From: Gemmatimonadaceae bacterium
Lineage (GTDB): Bacteria; Gemmatimonadota; Gemmatimonadetes; Gemmatimonadales; Gemmatimonadaceae
Reading direction: 5' to 3'
Assembly: GCA_025928335.1 (NCBI GenBank)
Contig: JAICJQ010000001.1
Coordinates: forward strand, 30,320-94,319
Length of the DNA: 64,000 nt
The notes under the pieces were generated by a model. It was not told where the DNA came from. It saw nothing but the letters and a program-made list of their open reading frames with translations, and made no database searches. This document shows positions 24,227 to 33,342 of this stretch, one piece after another. How positions within the stretch are numbered: the first letter of the stretch is position 1; the number at the start of each line of letters is the position of its first letter. A program made the translations under genes and the position numbers.

Positions 24227-26335
24227 ATGAGGGAGTACAAAGGATCTGAAATCCGCAACATCGCGGTGGTGGGACACGGGGCGAGCGGCAAGACCAGTTT
24301 GGTCGATGCGCTCGCCTTCGTGTCAGGGAGCTCAAAGCGACATGGATCGGTAAGAGACGGCACCGCCCTCACCGACCACGCCCAGGAAGAGATCGAACGC
24401 GGTTACTCGATCAACCTCGGCCCCGCATACGCCGAGTGGCAGGACACCAAGATCAACCTCATCGACACGCCAGGGTATCTCGACTTCCAGGGCGATGCGG
24501 TCGCCGGTCTCGCGGCAGCGGACGGCGCCCTCTGCGTCGTACCTGCGACGTCCGGCGTCGAAGTCGGCACCGAGCGGATGTTCCGCGAAGCCGTCGCCCG
24601 CCGTGATCCCGTGTTGTTCGTCGTGTCGATGATGGACAAAGAACACGCCGACTTCGATCGCATCTATCAACAGATCAAGACGCGGCTCTCCAACAAAGTG
24701 ATCCCGGTCGAGATCCCGATCGGTCAGGGCGCCGAATTCCACGGCGTTGTGAATCTTTTCACGAAGAAAGCGCACCAGTTCAAGCGCGGCCTGAAGACCG
24801 GCGAATATCAGGAGACCGACATCCCGGACGAGGCGAAGCCACAGTTCGACAAGTACTACAACGAGCTCATCGAAGCCATCTCGGCGACTGACGACACCCT
24901 GCTCGAGCACTACCTCGAGGGCGGCGAAATCTCGCGCGACGAGGCGATCAACGGGATGAAAGAGGCCATGAAGCGCATGGAGCTCTTCCCGCTGTTCTGC
25001 ATCTCGAGCGAGCTCAATTATGGTATGCAAGCGGTGCTCAGCACGATCGTCGAGGTCATGCCGAATGCCTACGAGATGGAAGAGCTACACGGGTTCACCG
25101 GCGCCGAGGGCGACGCGACCGTCGAGATCCACGCGAAGGACGACGGCCCATGCGTCGCGCACGTCTTCAAAACGATGTCAGAGCCGCACGTCGGTGACGT
25201 CACGTTCTTCCGGCTCTTTTCCGGCACGATCAACAACGGCGACGAGCTGTACAACGTCACCCGCAGCGGCGCCGAGAAGCTGAATCATCTCTCCGTCGCT
25301 CAAGGCAAAGAGCGAATCGAGATTCCGAGGCTGCATGCCGGCGACATCGGCTGCGTCGCGAAGCTTCGCAACACGCACACGAATGACACCCTGTCGTCAC
25401 GGCAACACCCAGTGCGCCTGCCGCTGATCTCGTTCCCCGAAGGGACCATTCAGATGGCCGTCCACGCGGCAAACCGTGCGGACGAAGAGAAGCTTCAGAT
25501 GGGTCTGCACCGCTTGCACGATGAAGACCCGACTTTCGAGGTCCACTACAACGCCGAGACGCACGAGACGATCGTTTCCGGATTGGGCGAGCGACACCTC
25601 GAGGTGGCGATGGCAAAGCTCAAGCGGAAGTTCAGCGTTACCGCCGAGCTGTCGAAGCCGAAGATCGCCTACCGCGAGACACTCAAAGGCAAAGGCGAAG
25701 GGCAGGGACGTCACAAGAAGCAATCCGGTGGACGCGGCCAATTCGGCGACTGCTGGGTGCGTTTCGCGCCGCTTCCTCGCGGTTCGGGCTACCAGTTCGT
25801 CGACGAGATTGTCGGCGGCGCCATCCCCCGGCAATACATTCCGGCCGTCGATAGAGGAATTCAGGAGGCGTCCGTCCGCGGCATCATCGCCGGCTATCCG
25901 CTGGTCGACTTCAAGGTCGAGATCTTCGATGGCTCGTATCACACGGTCGACTCGAACGAAATGTCGTTCAAGATGGCCGGAATCCTCGCGTTCAAGGCCG
26001 TCGCCCCAAAGTGCAAGCCGGTATTGCTCGAGCCGCTGGACGAGCTCGAGGTCACGACCCCTGACGATTACATGGGCGATGTCCTCGGCGACCTGTCCTC
26101 ACGTCGCGGCCATATCCTCGGCACCGAGCCGTCCGACGCCGGCACGGTCATTCGCGCGATCGTGCCGCAGGCGGAGCTCCACACCTACGCCAGCTCTATC
26201 TCATCCATGACCCAAGGCCGGGCGACGTTCAAACGGCGCTTCAAAGGGTACGAGGAGGCGCCGCATGAAGTGGCGCAGAAGGTGATCGAGGAGCATGCGA
26301 AGGAGAAGGAAGAGGAGCTAGTCGCGGCGCATTAG
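24227..26335 (+). CDS. Elongation factor G-like GTPase (EF-G paralogue)
   Basis: The product is 702 aa, close to EF-G length. ATG 24227 is chosen for AAGGAG nine bases upstream. GTPase motifs: G1 GHGASGKTS (16-24) and G3 DTPG (80-83). The G4 position reads SMMD (134-137) where EF-G has NKxD, so two guanine-specificity residues are changed. Domain II, the domain IV loop (HKKQSGGRGQFGD) and a domain V region follow. It is likely a second EF-G-type protein rather than the main translocase, which is usually beside rpsL/rpsG/tuf. Its role (ribosome recycling, stress translation, other) is unknown. Confidence 0.85.
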   Translation: MREYKGSEIRNIAVVGHGASGKTSLVDALAFVSGSSKRHGSVRDGTALTDHAQEEIERGYSINLGPAYAEWQDTKINLIDTPGYLDFQGDAVAGLAAADGALCVVPATSGVEVGTERMFREAVARRDPVLFVVSMMDKEHADFDRIYQQIKTRLSNKVIPVEIPIGQGAEFHGVVNLFTKKAHQFKRGLKTGEYQETDIPDEAKPQFDKYYNELIEAISATDDTLLEHYLEGGEISRDEAINGMKEAMKRMELFPLFCISSELNYGMQAVLSTIVEVMPNAYEMEELHGFTGAEGDATVEIHAKDDGPCVAHVFKTMSEPHVGDVTFFRLFSGTINNGDELYNVTRSGAEKLNHLSVAQGKERIEIPRLHAGDIGCVAKLRNTHTNDTLSSRQHPVRLPLISFPEGTIQMAVHAANRADEEKLQMGLHRLHDEDPTFEVHYNAETHETIVSGLGERHLEVAMAKLKRKFSVTAELSKPKIAYRETLKGKGEGQGRHKKQSGGRGQFGDCWVRFAPLPRGSGYQFVDEIVGGAIPRQYIPAVDRGIQEASVRGIIAGYPLVDFKVEIFDGSYHTVDSNEMSFKMAGILAFKAVAPKCKPVLLEPLDELEVTTPDDYMGDVLGDLSSRRGHILGTEPSDAGTVIRAIVPQAELHTYASSISSMTQGRATFKRRFKGYEEAPHEVAQKVIEEHAKEKEEELVAAH

Positions 26336-26433
26336 TCATCCTGAGGAGCGCAGCGACGAAGGATCTCCCATCCCTGACCAGGTACCCGACCGGGACAGTA
26401 GATCCCTCGCTCGCTGCGTTCGCTCAGGATGAC
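26335..26433. repeat. Palindromic intergenic element between two stop codons
   Basis: The arms GTCATCCTGAG and CTCAGGATGAC bound a ~99-base imperfect palindrome with inner arms CGAAGGATCT and AGATCCCTCG. Extended by two bases each side it reads TAGTCATCC and GGATGACTA, so it includes the TAG stops of both convergent genes. A related element is at 42295-42390. It may work as a bidirectional terminator. Confidence 0.8.
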
Positions 26434-29400
26434 TACCACTGCGGATCGAAGCCGGCCGTCGGCCTCGCCGCCATCAGTCGCTTGATGTCGAACGACGCCC
26501 GCAACAATGGCGGGAACTCGTTGATCTGCTCCGGCGTGAAGATCTCGCGCGCTTGCCGCATCCCGTCGACCACCACGTCGAATAGCTGGTTCGACATCAC
26601 CAGGACGCGCGCGAGAACTTCCGTCTCGTTGTAGTTGTTCGGCAAAGTCGCCAGCCACTCGGCCGCCGGCGTGATGATCGAATCTTCTTTCGCCGACACC
26701 CGCCGGTCGAGAGCCGTGAGCGCCTTCAGTTGCTCATTTGTCAGAATGCTCAATGAATCCTTCGCCTGGAGGAGCCCGCGAACCGGATTGTAGACCGCGC
26801 CATTGAGACGCTGCTTCAACTGCCCGACGTTCAGCTTGTCGCCGCGCTTCGTGCGACCCGGCGCTAGCGTCTGCTCGATTTCCTGACGCGTAAAGTCGCG
26901 GCCGAGTTGTACTCGCGCCTCGAGTGTAATGAGGAAAGGATTACGAACACCCGTCCGCGCCACCCGCGTGTCGCCGAAGCGGGGGTTCACGTCGTACTGA
27001 TATCGATCTGTCATCGGGTCGAAGCCGCGCACCAGGAGCAGCGTTGGATCCGACGCAGACGACTGTCCCCAACCTTGCAACTTCGACGTGCCGTGGAGCA
27101 AAGCGTCGACTCCAGCCGGCACGTTGGTCAGCGAGAGGGACAACTGCGTGCGGTTCTGCATTCCGAGTCGCTCGGGGTTCAGGATGAGCAGTGCATTCAT
27201 CGTCGCCGTCCACGGGCCATCGCAACTGTTTCGCAGTGCGACATGATCGAGTTGCCGCTCGAGACAGTCGCGCACGCGCAAGGAGGCGCTGTTCACCAGT
27301 GACTTCACCTGCGCCGCTGTCGCTGCGTCGGCGGCGCCCGACGACGGCCCGAACACGAACGCGCGGTCGTTCGGCAATCCGTCGCCGTTGATGTCCGCGT
27401 TCACGACCGGTGTGAACGGCGCGCCGGACGCCACGCGCGCTGTGGTGTTCACCGAAAAGAGTGAACTGACACGCGTCGAGAACGACAGGGTCACCTGGTG
27501 TCGCGTATCGAGCGTCCCGCGAGTCGTCTCGACGTCGAGTGGATTGCCGCCCGTCGTTCCGCCAAAGCCGCGCGACTGCTCGTCGATCTTCGTCAGCGCG
27601 TATGCGGCCTGCCACTGCGTGAAACGGCCGAGTGCGTCGCCCGGGGCGGGGAAGACCGTGAAAATCAGTTGTCGCGTGTTCGAATGTAGAGTCGTGTTGA
27701 GCGAGGTCACCGCGCCATAGGCGGCATCGACGCGTGAATCACGGCTGGTGAGTGCTCCAGTCGCCGGAACGATGCTCGACGGCAGAGCGAACACCGGACG
27801 ATTGCCCTCATTCGTCAGCGTGAACCGCGTGTTCGGCGCGAAATTGAGATCGGTCAACGCCTGTTGATGGAGGTTGAGCGAGTAGACGCCCTCCATCGTC
27901 AGGCGAATGAGCTTCGGGACGAGAAAGGTGTTGAGGGCGAGGTTGGTCCGCCAACTCTGTTGCGCGGCGAAGTGCCGGTCGATCATCCACACGTTGGGGC
28001 GCGTCGTGATGAAGGGCGACGCCGAGGATGTGTCTGCGCATCGCGTCGGAATCGTCGACGGATCGCGGAGGAACGTCGACCAATCCGGGGTCGGGACAGC
28101 CGACCCGATACACCCAATCTGCTGCACACCGCTCGGCAGTCCGGTCGCGAGCATCGCTGGGGCAACGAGCGTCGACGCGACGTCGTTTCGGAACAGGCCG
28201 ACGCCGCCGCGCACATTGCCCCACGGCGCCCCGAAACCGGGAATGCCCGTCGAACCGTTGCTGCCAAACGCGCGGAAGAATCCAATGCGCGGGCTGACAT
28301 CGATCAGTCGCGGCACGTGGTCGGTTCGGCCACCAAATCGCGACTCGACGGCCGCGTTGTATGCCGGCCGGTCCAGGAAGTCGTTCGCGTCGATGCGAAG
28401 TCCGTACAGGAGCTGCGATCGTTGGCCCGGACGCCAATCGTCCCCGAATGACAAGCTTCCCGTGAGCGCGTTTGCCGACGACTGCTGCCCCGACAACACT
28501 CGGCTGAACGTTGCCGGCCGATTCGCCTCGACGTCAGCGATCGAATTGAATGTGTAGATGCCGCGCCTGTTTGGATACTGCTCCTGCGAGAAGCCGTCTG
28601 CGCGAAGATCGGCCATCACACGAAAGCGATGCACGCGATTCAGCGTGAACCAGGAGAGCATGTCGTACACCTCGGCGCCACCCGTGTGGGCCACGCGCGG
28701 CAGTGCCGCGTTGCCGCCGAATTGCAGCGTCGCATTGCCGTTCGTGCTGTCGGTAAACTGCGAGGTCACGAGCACACGAATGTCCGGCAGCCCAACGTAC
28801 GGATCACCGCTCGTCGAATTCAGATGCGCGCCGACGCGCAGGTCGTTGAGATAGTTGTTCGGGAGATACGCCGAAAAAGTTCCGGTGACATCGGCGCCGT
28901 TTGTCCGGAGATCACCACCGTGGCCGGGCACGGCCGTCGCGCCGAGGAACGACGCGCGCGCCACGTTGTGCCGGACGGAGCCGACGACATTACCGACCAT
29001 CGTTGGCGACGGAGTCCAGTCGACTCGTCCGAGCAAGGAAATGTTGTCGGTGAGACGATCGGCCGGAACGGTGTTCGCGGAGAAGGGCACTCCGCGACTG
29101 CCGAGCACATTGAGCAGCCGCGTGACCGAATCGCGCGAGACGCCGACGCGTTGCAGCACGAAGGCATCGCTCGTGACGAGCGATTGGAGATCGCTGCTTC
29201 GCCGGCCCATCTGCGCCGCGACATTATAGAAGACCTTGTCGAGCACGATTGGGCCGGACGCGGCGCCGCTGATCTGTGTGTAGCTGTACGGCGCGCCGAG
29301 TTCTCGCCCGACGGCGTCGGTCGCCTGGAGCGAACGCGAATCGAGGGTGACGTGCGCGAGCCGCTGCGAGAAATTTCCGCCCGAGTTGGCGGAGATCGAC

Positions 29401-30116
29401 AGCTGCCCCCCGCTGAATCCGCCGCGCGACACGTCGTACGACGTGGACGCGACGCGCGTAACGACCAGCGCATCGCGAGGAATATCGCCACCACTGAATG
29501 ACATTCCATTGAGCGTCACGCGATTCTGATCAGTGGATAGGCCGAGCACCGAGAATCCCGGAATTCCGCCGCCGGCATCCGGCACGAGCGTCACCCCGGG
29601 CACCGACGCGGCCATCGCCGAAAGGTTTCCCTGGTCGCCGACAGCGATTGCCCCGGGGAATCCGTCGACCACGCGGTCCGAGCCGACGCGGTCCGGAGCT
29701 CCCTCAGCGCGCGGCGGTCGCTGCCGCCGTTGTTCGACGACGTGGACAGCCCCCAGCTCGACGACGGCCTGTTCCATCTTCACGTCGACTATGATCGGCT
29801 TTCGCGGCTCGCCACGCTTTGCCGGGACGGACCTTGGTACCATGCCGATCGCGGTGACCCGAACGACGTAGTCGCCCATTCCGTCCTGCACGGCGACAAG
29901 CCAGCGTCCCTCGGCGTCGGTGCGCGCCGTTTGCGCAAAGGTGCCGGGTTGGGCGTTCGCCGCGAGCACACTCACCATCGCGCCGGGGATTGGTCCATTG
30001 GGGCCGGTGATATGCCCGGCAAGCACGTCACGCTGCGCGGTCTGCGCGCGCCCAGTCGTTGCGATCGTGAGCATGACGAGCGCGATAACGCGGGGAAATA
30101 CTCTAAATAGTATCAT
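26433..30116 (-). CDS. TonB-dependent receptor-like outer-membrane protein with carboxypeptidase-regulatory domain
   Basis: The product is 1227 aa. A signal peptide (to about residue 25, ending GRAQ) is followed by a CarboxypepD_reg-like domain (LAGHITGPNGPIPGAMVSV) and a plug-like domain (FSVLGLSTDQNRVTLNGMSF). The rest is a long series of amphipathic strands with aromatic residues, as in beta-barrels of the SusC/OAR type. It probably imports or binds a large substrate at the outer membrane. The last ~100 residues (LKALTALDRRVSAKEDSI onward) are helical and unusual for a barrel end. A PDZ protein gene lies 51 bases upstream and may be cotranscribed. Confidence 0.82.
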   Translation of the reverse strand: MILFRVFPRVIALVMLTIATTGRAQTAQRDVLAGHITGPNGPIPGAMVSVLAANAQPGTFAQTARTDAEGRWLVAVQDGMGDYVVRVTAIGMVPRSVPAKRGEPRKPIIVDVKMEQAVVELGAVHVVEQRRQRPPRAEGAPDRVGSDRVVDGFPGAIAVGDQGNLSAMAASVPGVTLVPDAGGGIPGFSVLGLSTDQNRVTLNGMSFSGGDIPRDALVVTRVASTSYDVSRGGFSGGQLSISANSGGNFSQRLAHVTLDSRSLQATDAVGRELGAPYSYTQISGAASGPIVLDKVFYNVAAQMGRRSSDLQSLVTSDAFVLQRVGVSRDSVTRLLNVLGSRGVPFSANTVPADRLTDNISLLGRVDWTPSPTMVGNVVGSVRHNVARASFLGATAVPGHGGDLRTNGADVTGTFSAYLPNNYLNDLRVGAHLNSTSGDPYVGLPDIRVLVTSQFTDSTNGNATLQFGGNAALPRVAHTGGAEVYDMLSWFTLNRVHRFRVMADLRADGFSQEQYPNRRGIYTFNSIADVEANRPATFSRVLSGQQSSANALTGSLSFGDDWRPGQRSQLLYGLRIDANDFLDRPAYNAAVESRFGGRTDHVPRLIDVSPRIGFFRAFGSNGSTGIPGFGAPWGNVRGGVGLFRNDVASTLVAPAMLATGLPSGVQQIGCIGSAVPTPDWSTFLRDPSTIPTRCADTSSASPFITTRPNVWMIDRHFAAQQSWRTNLALNTFLVPKLIRLTMEGVYSLNLHQQALTDLNFAPNTRFTLTNEGNRPVFALPSSIVPATGALTSRDSRVDAAYGAVTSLNTTLHSNTRQLIFTVFPAPGDALGRFTQWQAAYALTKIDEQSRGFGGTTGGNPLDVETTRGTLDTRHQVTLSFSTRVSSLFSVNTTARVASGAPFTPVVNADINGDGLPNDRAFVFGPSSGAADAATAAQVKSLVNSASLRVRDCLERQLDHVALRNSCDGPWTATMNALLILNPERLGMQNRTQLSLSLTNVPAGVDALLHGTSKLQGWGQSSASDPTLLLVRGFDPMTDRYQYDVNPRFGDTRVARTGVRNPFLITLEARVQLGRDFTRQEIEQTLAPGRTKRGDKLNVGQLKQRLNGAVYNPVRGLLQAKDSLSILTNEQLKALTALDRRVSAKEDSIITPAAEWLATLPNNYNETEVLARVLVMSNQLFDVVVDGMRQAREIFTPEQINEFPPLLRASFDIKRLMAARPTAGFDPQW

Positions 30117-30167
30117 AACGCGCCTTATTCGGGTTGGAGCCGAGGCTGGGGTCCGAGCAATGGCCCG

Positions 30168-30860
30168 CTACCGGCTCTTTGGCGGGGTCGGGCGAAGGCG
30201 GATAGTGGTCGATCCGATGCGGAGCGTCGTCGTTCCGCTGGAGTCGGTCGTCGCGATTACCGGCACGTCGCTCTCGATATCCACTGCGGTCGTGCCGACG
30301 CGCGTGTTGAAGTGCGGTTGCCGATCGAAGTCCAGCGGGCCTCCGCGACCGAACCCGCCGCCGCTCATGCGGCCTAACACAAGCGTCACGTCGTAGAACT
30401 TGCCGTTTCGTTCGAGCGTGAGCGAAGCCGAGTCGCCCGCGCGGAGCGCGCTGAACGCCCGCGCGCCCGCATCGGTGATGAGCGACGCCCCGCCGACGTC
30501 GAGCAACAGATCGCCCTGCCGGATCCCAGCCCGCGCTGCCGGGCTACCGTCGACCACCGCGGCGATGCGAGGAAACTCGTCGTAATGCCACGTCGCCATG
30601 GGCCCGGCGCCAAAGCCGCCGCGCCGATTCGTTGCCTGGCATTTCGTGCACTCGAGCGCGAATCCGAACAGCAGTGGACGCGGCCCGCCGGCCTGCCCGT
30701 TGAACCCGTTAAACGCGATCGTGCCGCGGCCGAGCCGCTCTGCTGTGTCAGCGGCGGATTGCGGGCGACCCCGGAATCCGCGCCCGACCTGCGCGTCGGC
30801 CGTCGTCGCGGCGAGGCACAACAACAGTGGCAACCTTCTGAGAGCGGTCGTCAGAACCAT
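30168..30860 (-). CDS. Secreted PDZ domain protein
   Basis: The product is 230 aa. ATG 30860 gives a signal peptide (LPLLLCLAATTADAQ). A PDZ domain lies at about residues 90-170 (RIAAVVDGSPAARAGIRQGDLLLDVGG). A CxxC pair (LECTKCQ) precedes it. PDZ domains bind C-terminal peptides, often in envelope stress and proteolysis. No protease domain is present. The gene overlaps the membrane protein upstream by 10 bases and follows an ECF sigma gene, so it may be part of that regulon. Confidence 0.75.
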   Translation of the reverse strand: MVLTTALRRLPLLLCLAATTADAQVGRGFRGRPQSAADTAERLGRGTIAFNGFNGQAGGPRPLLFGFALECTKCQATNRRGGFGAGPMATWHYDEFPRIAAVVDGSPAARAGIRQGDLLLDVGGASLITDAGARAFSALRAGDSASLTLERNGKFYDVTLVLGRMSGGGFGRGGPLDFDRQPHFNTRVGTTAVDIESDVPVIATTDSSGTTTLRIGSTTIRLRPTPPKSR

Positions 30861-31219
30861 ACGACGTACCTCGCGCCCACGGGCGACTGAGTCGACGGGC
30901 TGTCGAGCCGGGCGACCTCGCGAGTGGTACCTCCGCCGGCTCTCGAGAGCGAATCGGGCGATGACATCGCCTGACGTCGCAGGCCCACGCCATAACCCGC
31001 AAGCATACCCGCGGCGAAAATCAGGACCGCCGCGGCCGCCAGTCCGAATACGAACCGCCGTGGCGACCGGCGCGGCTGCGCGGCGCCGATCAGATCGCGT
31101 TCCCGCAGCGCAACCATCGTCCGATTCTTGAGCTCGGACCGCGCTGAGCGATGCAGACCGACTTCGGCCAACTTCGCGCGCTCCTCCGGCGTCCACTCGT
31201 CCAGTGAGTCCTCTGTCAT
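30851..31219 (-). CDS. Single-span membrane protein, probable anti-sigma factor
   Basis: The product is 122 aa. ATG 31219 follows GGAGAGGAAAGCGTT on the minus strand and overlaps the sigma gene stop (ATGA). Residues ~1-60 are cytoplasmic and charged (DEWTPEERAKLAEVGLH); one membrane span follows (FVFGLAAAAVLIFAAGML), then a short periplasmic tail. It lacks the HxxxCxxC zinc motif of ZAS-type anti-sigma factors. Position right behind an ECF sigma gene is the main support. Confidence 0.6.
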   Translation of the reverse strand: MTEDSLDEWTPEERAKLAEVGLHRSARSELKNRTMVALRERDLIGAAQPRRSPRRFVFGLAAAAVLIFAAGMLAGYGVGLRRQAMSSPDSLSRAGGGTTREVARLDSPSTQSPVGARYVVWF

Positions 31220-31821
31220 AACGCTTTCCTCTCCAATCCTGGAGCCAAGCGCGCGCGAACCGCGCGCCGTGCCTTGAATAGCTGGCCCTTCGACGTCCCG
31301 GCGGTGATTCCCAGACGCGCCCCGATTTCCTCGTGGGTGAAACCCTCGATGTCGTGCAGCACGAGTACGGCCCGGTAGCCCGGCGCGAGCGACAGGATGG
31401 CCGCTTCCATGTCCAACCACTCGACCGACGATTGCTCGCAGACGGCATCGGCATCCGCGTCGAGCTCGAGACGGCCCTGTTTACGAACCACGTCGATCGC
31501 GACGTGCGCGGTGATACCGCGAAACCAGGCGCCGAAATCCGACTGACCGGTCCCCCTCACACTCCCCGTCTCCGTCCCTCTCCACCGCTCGAGCGACGAC
31601 ACTGCGCGCAGCCATGCTTCCTGAACGACGTCCTCGGCTTCGTGCGGATTCCCGCCGACGATTCGCCATGCGGTTTGGAAGCCGCGCGGTGTGTGCCGGT
31701 CGTAAAGCAGCGCGAACGCCGCTTCGGACCGATTCTCTCGAATGGCGGACACCAGCGCTTCGTCGGTCGCCGATGCGTCGATTGCGTCGATCATCCGCAC
31801 ATTCAGTCGAACGGGAGGCAT
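31216..31821 (-). CDS. ECF-family RNA polymerase sigma factor
   Basis: The product is 201 aa from ATG 31821 (ATG 31794 is an alternative). Region 2: FALLYDRHTPRGFQTAWRI and EAEDVVQEAWLRAV. Region 4: LSLAPGYRAVLVLHDIEGFT followed by HEEIGARLGITAGTSKGQLF, the helix-turn-helix. The gene overlaps its putative anti-sigma partner. It is preceded by a secreted protein gene 16 bases away. Target promoters are not identified. Confidence 0.88.
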   Translation of the reverse strand: MPPVRLNVRMIDAIDASATDEALVSAIRENRSEAAFALLYDRHTPRGFQTAWRIVGGNPHEAEDVVQEAWLRAVSSLERWRGTETGSVRGTGQSDFGAWFRGITAHVAIDVVRKQGRLELDADADAVCEQSSVEWLDMEAAILSLAPGYRAVLVLHDIEGFTHEEIGARLGITAGTSKGQLFKARRAVRARLAPGLERKAL

Positions 31822-31837
31822 CGAGGGTTTGCCGTTC

Positions 31838-32470
31838 CTAGGGCGTTCGCGTGATGGTCCAACCCTGTCCGAGGTGGACACCACCGACGACGTCGCCGTT
31901 GGTCCCCAACGCCGCCTTGAGCTGCGCACCCTGCATCGCGAACGACACCGAGTCCTTATGGAAGCGCGTCACGGTGAGTTGGGTCGTGTCGCCCGCGCCG
32001 AGTCGAAGTGCCGTATAGGACGCCGATTTTCCAACCTCCAGATGCGAGGCACGAATGATTTGCTCGCACAGCGCGAAGGATACGACGAGAATCGGGATCG
32101 CTTTGCGCGACGGAAACTCGAATTGGTCGGTCTGCCCAGCCACCGACATCTGGGCTTTTACAACGGTATCGAGAAAAAAGATGCTGACGCCGATCGACTG
32201 GTTGTTCTGTGTCACTCGGGTGAACTCGACATGGGAGATCGAGCTGTCCGGTTTGAGATCCATCGTGTATTGGGTGCGCGGTCCATTGGTTTGATAGATC
32301 TCGCTGGTCAGAGCGTTGCCGTCGCGGCTGAACAGCTCGACCGCAACCGTGTCGTTCCCCTTCGTGATCACGAAACGGGAACGCTTGGCCTGCTGCTGTT
32401 GAGCGGCCAGTGGAGACCCGACGAGGAGCAGAAGGAGCAGGCGCAACGCGACCTTCAGAAGATTTGGCAT
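31838..32470 (-). CDS. Secreted protein of unknown function
   Basis: The product is 210 aa. An N-terminal signal peptide (LLKVALRLLLLLLVGSPLAAQ) is followed by a Gln run. The mature part is a series of predicted strands (SRFVITKGNDTVAVELFSRD), with no cysteine pair or enzyme motif. It lies just upstream of the ECF sigma gene on the same strand and could be cotranscribed. No family recognised. Confidence 0.65.
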   Translation of the reverse strand: MPNLLKVALRLLLLLLVGSPLAAQQQQAKRSRFVITKGNDTVAVELFSRDGNALTSEIYQTNGPRTQYTMDLKPDSSISHVEFTRVTQNNQSIGVSIFFLDTVVKAQMSVAGQTDQFEFPSRKAIPILVVSFALCEQIIRASHLEVGKSASYTALRLGAGDTTQLTVTRFHKDSVSFAMQGAQLKAALGTNGDVVGGVHLGQGWTITRTP

Positions 32471-32565
32471 AGGATCGAGTAAGGTTGAGTCGATCCTACG
32501 AGAGTCGTATCAGCCGCCCAAAGGGTTTGCGGTGGATGGCAGCAAACCCGCGACGAACCGGGAGA

Positions 32566-33342
32566 CTACTCGATGAGCCCCTGGACGGCCGACCGATATG
32601 TGCGACCCGAGCGCAGCTTCGTGCCGTCGTGCAGAATCAGCACATAGTCGCCCTTGAACCAGGGCTGGACCTCGCGAATTCGCTCGGCGTTCACGACGAT
32701 CGATCGATGGACGCGAACGAAGCGGTTGGCCGGCAACTTTCCCATGATTTCGCCGATCGTGTCGCGAACCACGTGCGTCGCTTTGCCGGCGTGAATCCGA
32801 ACGTAGTCGCCGTCGGCCTCGAGCCAGTCGATGTCGTCCGTCCGGACGAAGCTGACGCTGCCGACGTGCTTGATCGGCAGGCGTCCGCTCCCCGATTGCG
32901 ACGCGGTGGACTGCGCGAGCCGCTCCAGCAGCCGAGTGAGATCGCCGCTCGTGTCACGCTTACCCGTATTCAGTCGCTCGACAGCCCGGCGCACGGCTTC
33001 TTTCAACCTCGGTTCGAGCACCGGCTTGAGCACGTAGTCGACCGCCTGCACCTCGAACGCCTTGATGGCGTGCTCGTCATGCGCGGTCACGAAGACGATG
33101 AGTGGCGGATCATCACCGGCGATCTCGCGAATGACGCCGAAGCCGTCCGTTCCGGGCATCTGAATGTCGAGGAAGACGAGATCGGGACGCTCGCTGCGAA
33201 TCATTCTCACGGCCTCGTTGCCGGAGCCGGCTTCGCCCACGATTTCGAGCGCTCGCTCGGCAGCGAGCAGATCGCGGAGACGCTTCCGCGCCAACGGCTC
33301 GTCGTCGACGATCATCGTCCGTGCTCGCGCCGCGACCATCAT
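32566..33342 (-). CDS. LytR/AlgR-type (LytTR) response regulator
   Basis: The product is 258 aa. The start is one of two adjacent ATGs (33342/33339). The receiver domain has D13/D14, phospho-acceptor D59 (FLDIQMPG) and KP near residue 110. The C-terminal LytTR domain shows IDWLEADGDYVRIH and RFVRVHRSIVVN, which binds DNA with beta strands. It overlaps the histidine kinase gene by ATGA, so the two form a pair of the LytS/LytR kind. Targets unknown. Confidence 0.92.
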   Translation of the reverse strand: MMVAARARTMIVDDEPLARKRLRDLLAAERALEIVGEAGSGNEAVRMIRSERPDLVFLDIQMPGTDGFGVIREIAGDDPPLIVFVTAHDEHAIKAFEVQAVDYVLKPVLEPRLKEAVRRAVERLNTGKRDTSGDLTRLLERLAQSTASQSGSGRLPIKHVGSVSFVRTDDIDWLEADGDYVRIHAGKATHVVRDTIGEIMGKLPANRFVRVHRSIVVNAERIREVQPWFKGDYVLILHDGTKLRSGRTYRSAVQGLIE

